The position numbers and the translations under genes were made by a program. A stretch of DNA of 64,000 bases from Rhododendron vialii (Eukaryota > Streptophyta > Magnoliopsida > Ericales > Ericaceae): positions 25,866,501-25,930,500 of the forward strand of contig NC_080569.1 of assembly GCF_030253575.1 (NCBI RefSeq), read 5' to 3'. Each line of letters begins with the position of its first letter. The first letter of the stretch is position 1. The notes below the pieces were generated by a model. It did no database searches and was not told where the DNA came from. It saw only the letters and a list, made by a program, of their open reading frames with translations. Of the stretch, positions 34,901 to 46,384 are shown piece by piece.

Positions 34901-36904
34901 TGAAGGGTAACACCCCCCTTGTGGTCAAGGCCCAAGACTTTGGGGTTCGTTTCCTCCTAAGGTCTCACAGTCAAAACTTCCAAAGTGCTATACTATCAAC
35001 TCATTTGGGGCTTGTCTATATGAGGCTTTGCCCCGGTTTTAATTGAGCCCCCGCTAGTGTACAATGCGATTGGTTTCCAAGATTAGTTGAGGTGTGCATA
35101 AGTTACCCGAACACCTGAGTTATCAAAAAAACTAGGTAAACCCATGGGAGAATGATGAGAAGGAGAGGAAGTCCTAATTTTGAAGACAAAAAGGCAGATA
35201 AAATAAACGATAAAAGAAGAAAAGATAGGATACAGTTGATGTATCACTACTCTAGTTTAAGTATTTATCGTTATACAATTAACTACTACCATAAGCGTTC
35301 ATTCTCCTAAGAAAAATTGACAAAATTCTCAAAAGTGGTCAGTGCTCATTATTTAGTATCCCTTCCCATCAACTTTTACTCTACCTCCATCCATGTTCTC
35401 CGACTAACAGGTATGGAGTAACAATCACAGGAGGAGGATGAGAAGAGAGGAAGTAATAAATTAGAAAAGCACGGACGCGTACACTGATATGGACACGGAC
35501 ACGGATACAGACACATGAAATGACAATTCTTAATGAACGGGGCCACGGATATAGTGGGGGACACGACAAAAATAAAGAAATGCACACACACGCTCACACA
35601 AATTATCCAGTGAGGGATCTCTTATGGTTCTACAGTGCGGACCTTCCATTTCCGGAGCAAATTTCGATGATCCGAGCCACTCAAAGTGTGCAGAACGTGA
35701 TTTTAAGGATACAATCAACAAATTAGCAAAAAAATGACCGGGAAGGGCTTGATCGGAGCAGTTTTCATAGAACGGTTCAATGAAAACTGGTCCGATCAAG
35801 CCCTTACCGGTCATTTTTTATGCCAATTTTTCGCGGGTACCCTTAAAATCACGTTCTGATCACTTTGAAAGGCTCGGATTATCGAAATTTGTTCGGAAAG
35901 CGAGGACCGCCCAGTAAAACTGTGCGGGATCCCTCACTGGTACAACTGACAAGTTTGTTACAAATTTGAGCTCTTGAAATAAGTTTCTTTACATTATAAA
36001 GTGACACCTCGATGTGTCCCCATACGTGTCTCACTTGGTACACCGACACGCCGGAAACACAAGGGATACGTATGGGACAGTTAGTTGTGTTGGTGATTCA
36101 TCGATGATTTCCAGCCCCCAAACAGTATGCAAGTGATTCAAAAAGCTTATACATCTGTCAGTGACATACCAAGTCAGGAAAACACAAATCTTTTGGGTAT
36201 GTTACAAAAGCGAAAATAGATCCTCCATCATTTAATACAACATACAGCTGTGTACATGATTAAGCAATAAAAATCTGGCCAAGAATATGTTTTTCACCCA
36301 TTACAACTCACAACTAAGTGGCGGGGCCTTATGCCGGATATCAAAGCATCATCAAACACTTCTGACAGCTGCTCAGGCTAATGAATAGTAACCTAATTCT
36401 TGTATGCAAATAGAGAGGGAGGTGGGTGACCCAATTAAAACCAACTAAACTTTTCAGCAAAAACTTCGTGGGCAATGACCAAATATCAATCAGGAATAGA
36501 TTCTGAGAATTTGTCACTATCCCATGAAATAAACCAAAAGAAGAAATTTGCAAGAGAATGCAACAATCTATTGTTCATCTTCTTTATCTCGAACATGATT
36601 TTGAAAGAACGTCACAGCCTAAACAGACCCAGTTATCTCAATCGGCAGTTTCATTCTGACAGAAATTAGTATTAATAAACTAAAGGGATATTTGGGTTTT
36701 GATTGGATATTTTTATTAGAGTTCAAGCAATAGAACTGAAACCCACAAAAAGACAGAAAAGAAAAAAAAACCATATTTTTTTCAGGTGTATATCGATATA
36801 ATATACATGTACAAACAAGATCATAGAGACTTCCAGGGGTAAAAAAAAGGAACCTTTCGGTGCTTGGCATTAAGCTCTTTGGAAACGCCGGCCTTCTGGT
36901 TCAT
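28933..36904 (-). CDS. AGD5: ARF GTPase-activating protein, AGD5/NEVERSHED type, 11 exons
   Basis: Minus-strand exons, 5' to 3': 36904-36854, 33549-33491, 33378-33288, 32901-32847, 32717-32627, 32494-32260, 31802-31619, 31508-31333, 30872-30669, 30580-30519, 29104-28933. All phases join to give 459 aa (Arabidopsis NEV is about 483). The N-terminal ArfGAP domain has the zinc finger CX2CX16CX2C (Cys31, 34, 51, 54) followed by [15 protein letters not shown], whose Arg59 is the catalytic arginine. Then come [13 protein letters not shown], the [12 protein letters not shown] region and the RAK(Y)VDKRW end. The rest is low-complexity, with the family motif [14 protein letters not shown], a Gln-rich [10 protein letters not shown] segment and the terminal [15 protein letters not shown]. 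Family members stimulate GTP hydrolysis by ARF G proteins at the trans-Golgi/endosomes; in Arabidopsis NEV is needed for floral organ shedding. The first coding exon is only 51 bp and is separated by a 3.3-kb intron containing transposons. Confidence 0.93.
29692..30003 (+). other. unassigned 103-codon open frame inside an ArfGAP intron
   Basis: This + strand open frame lies in the 1.4-kb last intron of the ArfGAP gene (30518-29105). Its translation ([14 protein letters not shown]..., with [20 protein letters not shown] in the middle) has no repeat-like bias, but I recognise no domain. It could be a decayed piece of another gene or element, or chance. Confidence 0.25.
32976..33179. mobile_element. 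Stowaway miniature element in the ArfGAP gene (intron between exons 3 and 4)
   Basis: The left end CTCCCTCCATCTCATTTT and the right end ATGGGACGGAGGGAG are inverted and flanked by TA on both sides, as expected for Stowaway (Tc1/mariner) insertion. It is about 204 bp and non-coding. Confidence 0.9.
33956..34120 (-). mobile_element. TRIM-type LTR with adjacent polypurine tract and internal remnant
   Basis: On the + strand the LTR runs from TGTTAAATCATCCAACTG to about 34063 (minus orientation). It contains AACCAATTGGCAATGAG, CTCATATACTAGTTTTGGAG and ATTAACCAATGTGGGACA. Directly after it comes CTCTCCC (the polypurine tract read on the minus strand), then GCACGTGCGACCCC and GCACGTGGAGAGGTAAACAA. 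These match the internal region of the complete TRIM at 61467-61821. The partner LTR was not found, so this copy is partial. It lies in ArfGAP intron 1. Confidence 0.75.
34710..34832. repeat. tandem duplication, 65-bp period (ArfGAP intron 1)
   Basis: Two adjacent units share ACTCTCTTTC, AATTCAGGAAGCAAC-type sequence, TAAGAGATCTTTTTT and CCTTTTGGAAGAGACC. They differ at a few positions and in poly-T length. It is non-coding. Confidence 0.8.
35607..35940. mobile_element. fold-back miniature element in ArfGAP intron 1
   Basis: The left tip CCAGTGAGGGATCTC and the right tip GGGATCCCTCACTGG are inverted. Inner blocks GATGATCCGAGCC / GGCTCGGATTATC, AACGTGATTTTAAGG / complement and AATGACCGGGAAGGGCTTGA / complement give arms of about 155 bp. 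It is the same family as 26532-26902 by the inner blocks, but the tips differ. It is non-coding. Confidence 0.8.
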
Positions 36905-38700
36905 GGTCTCTCTTCTTTCCTTCTTTCTTTCTTTCTCTCTCTACCTACTTGAGAACCCGATTGGCAGTGTATTCCAGCGAGGGAGGGAGGGAGGGAGAGA
37001 GAGAGAGAGAGAGAGGCGGGCGGAGAGAGGCGGCTTCTATACTTTTAAGTATTCAGCAAAGTGGAGGTCTTTCAATTGGACTTTTTAATCTTCTCCTCTG
37101 TTTTGTTTGGACTTTGGATGCACACGCACATACACGCATGAAAAGAGACCTTCTTGTTCTCGTTGGCCGTTTTTGCAAGTGCCCTCTCTCTCTCTCTCTC
37201 TAGAAATTATTCTGTGCTCTCTCCATAATAATGGTAGGTCTAATATGGACCCATCTGTCAGAATAGACCACCGGAAATAGTCTCCTCTCGGTCTTTAATT
37301 TGATATTCATTGGTTCAGATTATTTCTGACACGATACTTTCTTACACTCAAAAATATGTCGATAAATTTAAATTATTAAAAACACTATTGGCCAGTCGTG
37401 ATTACAGACGGTCCAAAGCCGGACTTCAGATCATAGATAGAAAAGCCGGTTTCTTTTAATAATGGTAACCTTCCCCTTCGGAGTTGCCCTTGCACTGCAG
37501 ATTGTTTTTGTAATGGGTAACCTCACCTTCCGGTGACTTCAAGGAAGTTTAACCTCAAAACGTGAGTTTAAGGCTAGGAATACCTAAAGCCATGAGCTCA
37601 AGTCTAGAAAAATAAGTTTTGGAAATCAACAAATAAGGTGAAAATAGTTTTATGCAAAGGTCTTATTTTTAAATCTTTTAGAAACATATAATTCTGAACA
37701 AGAGAGAATCATATTTCATCTAAGAAATGAATTTTTGTTACGAAATGAACGATGCGGGATTGAATAGGAATGGAAGCATTGCAGATTAGAGGATTAGTAC
37801 CAATCAGGACAAAAAGTCGTATAATTTTCGGGTCAAATTTTTTTTAATTACTTCAGTGCATTATTTTTCATTTTTTTTGGCACCAATTTAAAGATGACAA
37901 CTATCTCAAAATTAGTGCAAAAGAATCTTTTATTTCTTATTCGAAAAATGACATGACTTGTGGAAAAAGACGTACTACACAAAATGGGACTGACGAAGTA
38001 CTAATCTGTTTTCTATTTGTATCATGAAAAGTGATAGAATGTTAATGGAGATAGAGAAAGAGAGAGAGTACCATGACTTAAAGCCCTGAATGGCTGGGAC
38101 ACCACTAGAGTGTCATCAGAAAGGAACTCAGGTCTGTTCTGCTAAGGTTCTTATTTTTTAAATATTTATTTTTTTATTTTACGAAACATGTCATTCTCTC
38201 ATAATATATCACATTTAATTCAAAAAATAATTACTTTTTTCTTTTCTTTTCGGAACAAGGCCTAATAACTTTGGTACGAGGGAATGTGTATTGGGTAGGT
38301 TTGGGAAATGGAACAGGTAGGGAAAAAAGACACCATTTCGTATCAAGGCTGCAAACTTAATGGTCAAACTTATTTTACCTTTAAACTAAGTTGGTTGAGC
38401 CAAAAATTGGGTCACATACACAAGAATGGGACAATTGGAGATTGATGAGTATCCGTGAATGCTCTAAACAAATTGGAGCTGGTAAGTTACCCGTCAATAT
38501 GACTGTCCAGTGTCCAGGCCTTTGACAAAGGATGAATACGCTCTTTGATTGTTTTTGCATTTTTCGATTTATCAATGGAAACCATTATCCTTCTGGCAAA
38601 AGAAAAAGAAGCTCTACACTTACAAGCGAAATCCATGCAAACTGCAATGCATGAAAAGTGTTTATGATGGACACAATTATAATCAACTAAGGAGCAGTTC
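36905..38700. other. ArfGAP 5' region and spacer
   Basis: The first coding exon starts at 36904 on the minus strand, so 36905 to about 37200 should hold its leader and promoter. It includes an imperfect GGGA/GA microsatellite (about 36978-37014) and a CT run (37183-37201), read as CT- and GA-rich on the gene strand. From there to 38700 I see AT-rich spacer without recognisable genes. Confidence 0.5.
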
Positions 38701-38705
38701 TTCCT

Positions 38706-39134
38706 AAATTATAATGGGACTAGGACATGTTCAGTTTTTGTTGGGTCCAGTTTGATCCAGTTTTGGGCCATTGTGGGCATGATCGAAATTATTCATTTGG
38801 TATAAAGTATTTTGTCCACGTGAAAAATTAATGTGATCGAACATCAATAGGTTTATGAACAAAATATATATGTATATTAAAGAAATGGGCACTTTAAGTT
38901 TCAATTTTTTTTTTATTTCATCCCGTTTTCCTTGTTCAAATCTATTTAGTTCATTTATATATCGATGTTCGATCGAGATAATTAATTTTTATGTGGACTA
39001 CATACCTGATGAACTCAACAAAATGAACGATTTTGATCAATGTTGTGGGTCCCTCCTGGGCCCCACAATGGCTCGAAATTGGACCAAACTGGACCCAATA
39101 AAAACTGAACAGGACCCTGGTCCCAATTATAATA
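38706..39134. mobile_element. inverted-repeat miniature element
   Basis: The ends TTATAATGGGACTAGGAC and the complement of TTATAATTGGGACCAGGG are inverted. Inner matching blocks are GTTCAGTTTTTGTTGGGTCC / complement, CCAGTTTGATCCAGTTT / complement and GCCATTGTGGGC / complement, giving arms of about 70 bp or more. It is about 430 bp and non-coding. The target site was not resolved. Confidence 0.7.
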
Positions 39135-39427
39135 ACGAAAAATGAGACAATTATTTTGGCTTTTTCGTTTATAGTGAAACTTTTTTTTATTGTTAATTGT
39201 AATTTTTCACTTTTTCGACTATCTCGTTGAGACGAATAGCCAAATCAGTTTAATGGGAATCTAATAAAATTCATGGCAGAAAAAGTCAATACTGAAACAA
39301 AAATTTAGAAAGAACAGGCGTCATACGAAGTTAATAAAATACATGAGTAAATCTATAGGCCTGGGTGTGTTTTTCTGGCTCCTTCTGCCAGATGACAAAT
39401 AAATATGAGTAGAGAGTAGAGAGATAA

Positions 39428-39784
39428 GAGCATCCCATTATAATAAATAAATGGGTGTGGTAGTGTGGATAAACAAATTTAACAATAATGCTCAAAAAAT
39501 ATCCCACATTGTAATAAGAAAAGTTACAAGTCTTTTAGTAAATAACCAAATTGGAATCGTCTCATTGAGACGAATAATTTGATATGGTCGGGTGCGTGAT
39601 TGGAACTCGTTTACAATTGGACAAATGTGCATCATGTATTGTAGGGTTTTTTTTTTGTTAGGAATGTAAAAATAACCAATGTGGGATAGAGGTTGTTAAA
39701 TTTGATTATGGACTAAATAAATAACCAAATGCTGATGTGGCACATTTTGGTTATTAGTTTTAATTATTACCATTGCAGATGCTC
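39428..39784. mobile_element. Tourist-like (PIF/Harbinger) miniature element
   Basis: Left end GAGCATCCCATTATAATAAA and right end ATTATTACCATTGCAGATGCTC are inverted, with a perfect TAA target duplication (39425-39427 and 39785-39787). The inner part carries copies of AATAACCAAAT and AATGTGGGAT-type motifs. It is non-coding. Confidence 0.8.
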
Positions 39785-39787
39785 TAA

Positions 39788-42516
39788 GGTCCTGCTAAGT
39801 TTTAGGCACTGTTCTGCTAAGAGAAATAAATACAGTACTTATTTTTTGAATTAAATGTGATGTATTATAATGACATGTCTCATAAAGCGAGAAATAAGTA
39901 CTTGCAAAAAATAACAGGAAAATGATAGCCCAGTACGTGTTTTGATAATTAATATTTGTTAATGCTGAAAATGTCATTGGCAGATATTAATTATCAAAGC
40001 ACGTCATTGGCCGTCATTTTCCCAAAAATAACCTTAGTGGAACAAGGCCTTAACGAACTGGGTTATTTCAAGTTGCCAAGATTGTAGAATCTTATTACGA
40101 GGTCAAGAGTTCGAATTTCTTCATATACGTACGGGTTCTATTTTCCGTGTATTTGATGTGGTTGTCTCTCCTCTTAATGAGGTCATCAGTTGAGGTGGGT
40201 TTATAGTGATTGAGAATTTTCAATTTGACATAATTCTCATATTTGTATTATTCGTACAGCTTGTAATAATAATAAAAAATAGCATAGAGGGGTGAACGGT
40301 GACGTGTTTTTATTTTGTTATTTTACTTTATAAAAAACAGAGAGAATGCAACGTGAATTACACGTGTATATACTATAGGATAATGATATGCACATTTATT
40401 TAGAACCACCAATATATATAAAGAGCAAAAAGGCGATTGTGTTGTATACGTGTGTAGGTGTGCCTCCAAGTATCAAATCAAATATTTCTAAATTCATATT
40501 TCATGATTTAATATATAGGATATGTGTCAAAAAGTTAAATATTATGACGCGTCAACGAGGTGTCTTCGGATCGATTGCACAGAATTAAAAATAGTTAAAA
40601 TTATTACTCCAATCGAAATTATTCTTCACTAAAGCATACACACATATATTCGTTGAAATGGTAAACAAGTGTTGTTTTTGGTTTCAAGATCGATCGAATA
40701 ATATCTTCGAAACAATTAAGAAAACTAAATAAAAATTCCAACATGCTAATTAAAAGTTGTAGAATTCGTTTAATTAATTGTCCGAATTACACATGGAAAT
40801 GTTTATAAAATATGGACTATGAAAGTCGCTTTCAATTTGATTTTTTTTTATTTGCTTGAATATTAATTTTGGAGTGGTTTGGCTTTAAGAAGCCACTGGC
40901 CTTATTTTTTAGTAGTAAGTGTAATTTTCTGTTGCCTAGTCAACTTCATTGAAGTGGGGGTAAGATTATGCTATGATGCAAATCTACCCTAATGGGTATG
41001 CACTATATATTAATGCTTGATCATCTAGCTAGTTGACTGGCTGACACTACCAAAATATAATCATTCACATCTTGACACCAAAAACTCACTAATTTTAAAG
41101 ACTACTTTTTTTAAAAAAACACACAATTTTATTGGCTTTCGGTTAATCTTATCTAGACTTTTCTGATTCAGTCCATAGAGTTATACGTTTTCGATTCCTC
41201 TAAATGAATGATTAATCTCCAAAAGTTTGACAAAAAAAAAAACTACACGAAATCGCAAATATCAATTGTCTTTAGAAAAGATTAAGTTAGGTCAGCCACC
41301 CAGCTTGTTTGTGTGTAAAGCAAGAAAGCATACAGAAGAAGTTCAATTTATTAGTTTATCACTTTTATAGGAATGGCAAATGAAATTTACTCAAATCAAC
41401 TGTCATTTATTAAAAAACCCGTCGTACAAAATCTGTTTTTATAAAGACAAACTAAACTTGTCACATTTGTTGAATTTAGTAAGTTTTTAAATCAAATTAA
41501 ACTGTGCAATACTTGGCTCAGCTCGATTTTCAAAATTATATAGAGTGAAGAAAAAAGAAACTTGAGCTGGGCGGGCTTGGCTCCTAATCTGTTTGATTAA
41601 AGTTCATTTTAAATTGGAAGGTTGAATGAACAAAACTTGAAAATATTTCTAAAGCGCGTTGTGATGTGACCTAATCAGTGGCGAGTGTAAGCAACTGATT
41701 ATATAGAAGGTGGCTTGGCTCAAAGCCTTGCCATGAACTAGGTTAAGGAAATTGCTGAATTCCTTCCATTTTCAATATTTCCATCACAATCCTATCAATT
41801 CTGAAGCTGACCTCCATAATTTGAAGTTGAAAGGCATAGGATCATTATTAAGGAAAAAGCTAACCACCCTCGGGACGGTGAACACTGTGTAAAAAACATA
41901 TCGATATCTGAAAAAAGTATTTTGATATCCACGAAATGCGTATTAAAATTCTAACATGTGTATTATTCATCACCTAGTGGACGGTGATTAGCATAACCCT
42001 TACACTAGTATCAATAGTTTGCATCCGATGAGACTTCCTAAGACAAAACCAATACTGTACTATATATGCGTGATAGATATGCTAATTTGGTGGTTCACAT
42101 CAGCTATGTGCTAATTATGCGGTGCACATATATCAAACCACTTTTTTCGGATATCGATACACTTTTAACACATTATTCACCACCCCAGTGGCTGTGGTTA
42201 ATGCATAATTGCCGTCGATAAAGACTAAAACTAAACTGCTACATTGCATAACTAGCGGCTTATTTCAATAGGACGCTTTGAGGTACAACACTTGAGGTGG
42301 AAAATTATCAGAACTTTGGGTAGTTGACAAGCATATGAAACACAACAACAATTAAAAAAGAAGAAGAACAAATATTAAAGAACAAATCACAGACATATTA
42401 TTCACTCACAATACGTTAATATACTTCTCTCCTGCCACTGGTACAAAAACACAATGAATCCGCGTATAAACACGGTGATGGAATCTCCCCCGCTTGAGAT
42501 CTTTTCAAGAGTCGCG
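39788..42516. other. intergenic spacer and 3' UTR of the LAZ1-like gene
   Basis: Apart from the inverted pair at 41.85-42.2 kb, described separately, this is AT-rich sequence with no recognised gene. The last one or two hundred bases before 42517 are probably the 3' UTR of the LAZ1-like gene. Confidence 0.5.
41852..42216. repeat. inverted pair of related repeat copies
   Basis: The stretch 41852-42001 has inverted ends of its own: GCTAACCACCCTCGGGACGG and the complement of GCTAATCACCGTCC. A related copy lies in opposite orientation at about 42100-42216. It shares CATATCGATATCTGAAAAAAGT (the other has GTATCGATATCCGAAAAAAGT) and GGTGAATAATGTGT-type blocks. This is probably a miniature element family with two nearby insertions or one rearranged copy. 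Confidence 0.55.
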
Positions 42517-45500
42517 TCATTCGTTCTTTTTGGTTGATTCCATTTTTGTGGCGGCATCTCCACTGTAAGGAGCAACGTGGTAAGCATACTGCTGGAGAAC
42601 GGCAAAGACAACCATCTCCAAACACACCAAGACATTCTGAATGGCTTCTTCAATGTGTTCTACGTCCAACCAGAAATGATTAGATTTGATGATCCCCAGC
42701 GCGACAACAATCTCCAGCACTATCCCCTGCGTATGGTGGAAATGCATTTTTTGGTGAAAAATAAAGGGTAACCAAATAGAACAATACTTCTGATAGCAAG
42801 AAGAGTGCAAAGAAAAGTAAAATAAGGGGTAGAGAGATATCGAAACAATCTAGTAAAGAACACCAACAATTAGAAATCCATCACAAGAAATATAACAAGT
42901 CTAGGCAGATAAAACTGAAGACCAGGATGTTTCAAACTCAGTAGGAGATCAGCATTTTGATTGAAAAGCATCCTTGAACAACATGAGAGACCGACGACGT
43001 ATTCCATAATACTTGGGCCATAATCGAAGACTACTTTGGTCATAACCCAAAACCACCATTGTATGTCCCAACCAGTATCACAGTGAGTCATAATCAGATA
43101 CGAGTCATGACCAAGCTCCACTTTTCTTCATAAAACACTTGGAGTTAACATTTGGGTTGACCTATTAACTCGTAACACCACCCATTATGACATAAAGAAA
43201 CATAATCAAACTACAAAAAGGACAATCAGAATCATAAGTGAGTGTAAGATAAACAATGAAAAAGCGAGGGTACTAACATAGAATTCTCCATCAGCTAGAT
43301 ACCAAATGTTTGGAAATTGGCAATACCCAACCAAATGATTTAGCAGAGAGTTGGGATGTTTTACGTTACTATTGTGAATAGACACTCTCCTAGGGATGGT
43401 GTACATGTGCCTGGAGAAATTTTTAATCAACTAATCTAACAGAACAGAAAATTCTTGATTATACTGTTAAGCAGTTTGTGATGTCTACTGTGGCTTGTGC
43501 TACAACTATGAGTCTTGATGCTATTATGTTGTGGAGACGGTTCATTGATGTTCTAGTCTTCTAGAAACGTCCATGGCACATTTTGCCCTTTCGTAGGACT
43601 TATTCCAGAAAGGAAAAAAAGAAGAAGAAGAGAGAGGGTAAATTTGTGATACGGGGTTGGCTTATCCTATTACTAGTCCTATTTGTGAGGAGGAAGCTAT
43701 TTTCTGTATTCAGAAAGCTTGTTGGCTAACTGTTTACAAAAACTGGCTTTTCTTTGGGAAATTTTCTGAAAAACCCCGTTTCCAACAACCATAATAAAAA
43801 AAAAATGAATTTACATGAAATAGCAAGCTGAGAACACGTTACAAGTCAAACAGTCTGGTTCTAATTTAAACATTGAATTTGGCAAAAAAAAACCACTTCA
43901 GGATTTACTGAATTTCATTATCTATAGGCACAAGTTACCAAGTTAACGGATCTCTGCAGAAATGCTTGACGACTGACAAACTAGAATGCCTATACTAATG
44001 CCTCAGTCGTCAAAAGTAATCCCGAATTATGAGAGTTGACCACTTCAATACACAAATTAACCTAGAGCAATACACGACATAGAGTTAAATAATGATCCCA
44101 AACTGTACATCCCATTTCTTCCGTATTGAACTTCACAGTGGCAGGTACCACGTCAATGCGATCCTTGAGCAGCAATAAGGACTAAATTTCTGTTGTGAGA
44201 GTTCTTTCTATATGCCTAGAAGATAGTCACACCCATCTCTTTCTTTTAGGTAACCCTGACAAGCATTGTACGGATGTTCATGCTCAGGAAATTTTGGTCA
44301 AGTATATGAAGAGGTCGCATACTGGCATCTAATTTACCATCCATTAATACTAAGTGGGCAACGAGGCTTACCTTACCAAGTTCCTTCCACTCCTTGAGAA
44401 ATAAGAAAGGGTAGCCAATTTGATGGTACAGAGTGATTGTACAAATGACTTCATGATTCAGGAATAAACACAGAGCCCATGAACACAAGGCACACAGACA
44501 CACTAACATACATAAACACACTTTACCTAGGTGCAAATAGGATAATTTCATTTAAGTAATCAAACATATGAACACACCAATATGCACGTATTCCATGACA
44601 GGAGGAGGTCCACCTCAAATCAGCTCATCTTCAACTACTACCAGTCAAGAAAATGAAAAAATAAAAGCACACCGACAGAGCTTCTTATACCATTTGATGA
44701 AATAACTTTACCTGCCAAAAGCAGAAGAAGACAATTCCTTTGATGCACAGGAACTTTGCAAGAGGCTTGTGAGGTTCCAACTCTTTTGCAAAGACATGAT
44801 AAAATATCACCAATGAATACAGAGCCAATGAAACTGAAACGTTGAGAATCATGGTGAATGTCCAGCTCAACCAACTGGGATACGTTCCAAGAATCTGTAA
44901 CGTTATCATAAAAAAGGAGCATATCGGGCGAATGACAACAAACTGCCAAGTCCAGAACTTGAGAAGCTTCAGGGTTTTGTGGTTTAGACGCACAGTATGA
45001 GGCTGCAGTTTGTAAGAAGAAGAAATGGTCAAATATCTGCCTCATGAACAGAATCAATTGACAAACCCAGTGAAGCTGGACTTGTTTTAGGAGTCATCAT
45101 TGCACGTGGTGGAAAACTCACAGACTCATCTTGCAAGAAGCTAAAATTAAGGAACATTGGACTGAAATGTAGTTTGTTACAATATTCCCCCTTTTGGAAA
45201 CCAAGTTCCTTTTTTGTCTTTTGGAAACCAAGCGCATGCTAAAGCAGCCAAAATTAACAATTACTAAGACTTACAGAGAGAGCGAAAAGGTCCAAAAGTT
45301 ACCAATCTGCCTCCCTCCACCCCTCCCTCCCTCTTAATGCCAACTAATGTGCTATCGGTATTGAACCTCATGAAACATGTTTAACATAACTCTCCGGGAA
45401 ATCAGTTCAGATTCGGCCACATCAGAGAATATTAACATCACTTTATCGGGATCGGCAAAAGCTTACAGGTGAAATTGCATGATTTCAGGACTCACCTTGT

Positions 45501-46347
45501 TCTGGTAGTAGAGTGGGAGGAGCTGGTGAAGACCACTAGGCCCAATGTGATTCAAATTTTGACTTGTTAAGATCAGAGCAATAGAGTATAGTGATATTGA
45601 TCCAACTAATTTTCATCATAGCAGATTCTATAGAATAGCCAGATTCTAGTGCCCGACTTATTTCACCCCATGAAATTCTACTTTCCTTAGTTTTTTTACA
45701 GAAGACTATTGCTTAATATCCAAAACCAACGTGCAGAAACAAATATCATATTGCTACTTGGATAATTTTGCTAGAATTATGACAGTTTATAAAAGAAGGA
45801 GAAAACTTTCTCCACCTGGAAAAGAGTCATTGGGAATGAATGGCGAATTTCCCGTCCTTTGATTTCATCTGGCACTATGTTTTTGCTAATGGATATTTTC
45901 AAGTAACTGTACATAAGTACCAAGAACTTAGCAATCACCTACAAGCAAAGAGAGAGGTTTAGCTTCATTGATGAGGAAAAACCAGTAAGACTCAAGATGA
46001 CCTACCACTGAGCTACGTAAGAAGGACATACCAAAATGCAAAATCATAGGATTAAATCAAATCATGATTGAAAAGGCACTCACCAAAGCTTCGTAACATT
46101 CCTTTATTGAACCCAAAAACATGAAGAACGGCTTGCTTCCTTGGATATCCACCAAACCCACAAATGAAACAATGGCATATATTGGAGCCATAAGGATGAT
46201 GATGATTATGGCCTTCTGCTCCTTTGGGTTCTTCCAGTAAAAGAGATGCTGTGACAGAAGCTGTATTGTGAAGTGCATTGTAAGCATGACACAGACAGCA
46301 GATCCTAGAAGAGTGATTTGTCCACGGTCCATTGTAGATATATCCAT
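42517..46347 (-). CDS. LAZ1/TMEM184-type (DUF300, organic solute transporter alpha-like) membrane protein, 4 coding exons
   Basis: Exons on the minus strand: 46347-46084, 45938-45816, 45002-44712, 42726-42517, all in phase, giving 295 aa. This matches the short plant LAZ1 homologues (about 295 aa) rather than the 420-480 aa LAZ1 itself. The family is the DUF300/OSTalpha-like multi-pass membrane proteins. Visible signatures are HLFYWKNPKEQKAIIIII, LMAPIYAIVSFVGLV, SIKECYEALVIAKFLVLMYS, HKTLKLLKFWTWQFVVIRP, ELEPHKPLAKFLCIKGIVFF and LDVEHIEEAIQNVLVCLEM. About seven hydrophobic segments are visible. LAZ1 family proteins act at the vacuole in Arabidopsis (lesion/cell-death and brassinosteroid signalling); for this short clade I infer only a membrane role. 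The last intron (44711-42727) is 2 kb. Confidence 0.93.
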
Positions 46348-46384
46348 TGTTTACAATTGGGAGCCAATATCCCCAAAGCCCAAT
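46348..46384 (-). other. 5' UTR portion directly before the LAZ1-like start
   Basis: On the minus strand a splice acceptor TTTTTCAG ends at 46385. The 37 bases to the ATG read ATTGGGCTTTGGGGATATTG and onward, with no earlier ATG. This indicates that the leader is spliced from an upstream non-coding exon. Confidence 0.6.

Noticed and set aside
42120..42215. tRNA-like or microRNA-like hairpin
   Set aside because: The symmetry is explained by an inverted pair of repeat copies. No tRNA arms or anticodon loop could be placed.
44638..45057. 139-codon minus-strand open frame
   Set aside because: It overlaps exon 3 of the LAZ1-like gene in another frame. The in-frame product matches the DUF300 family.
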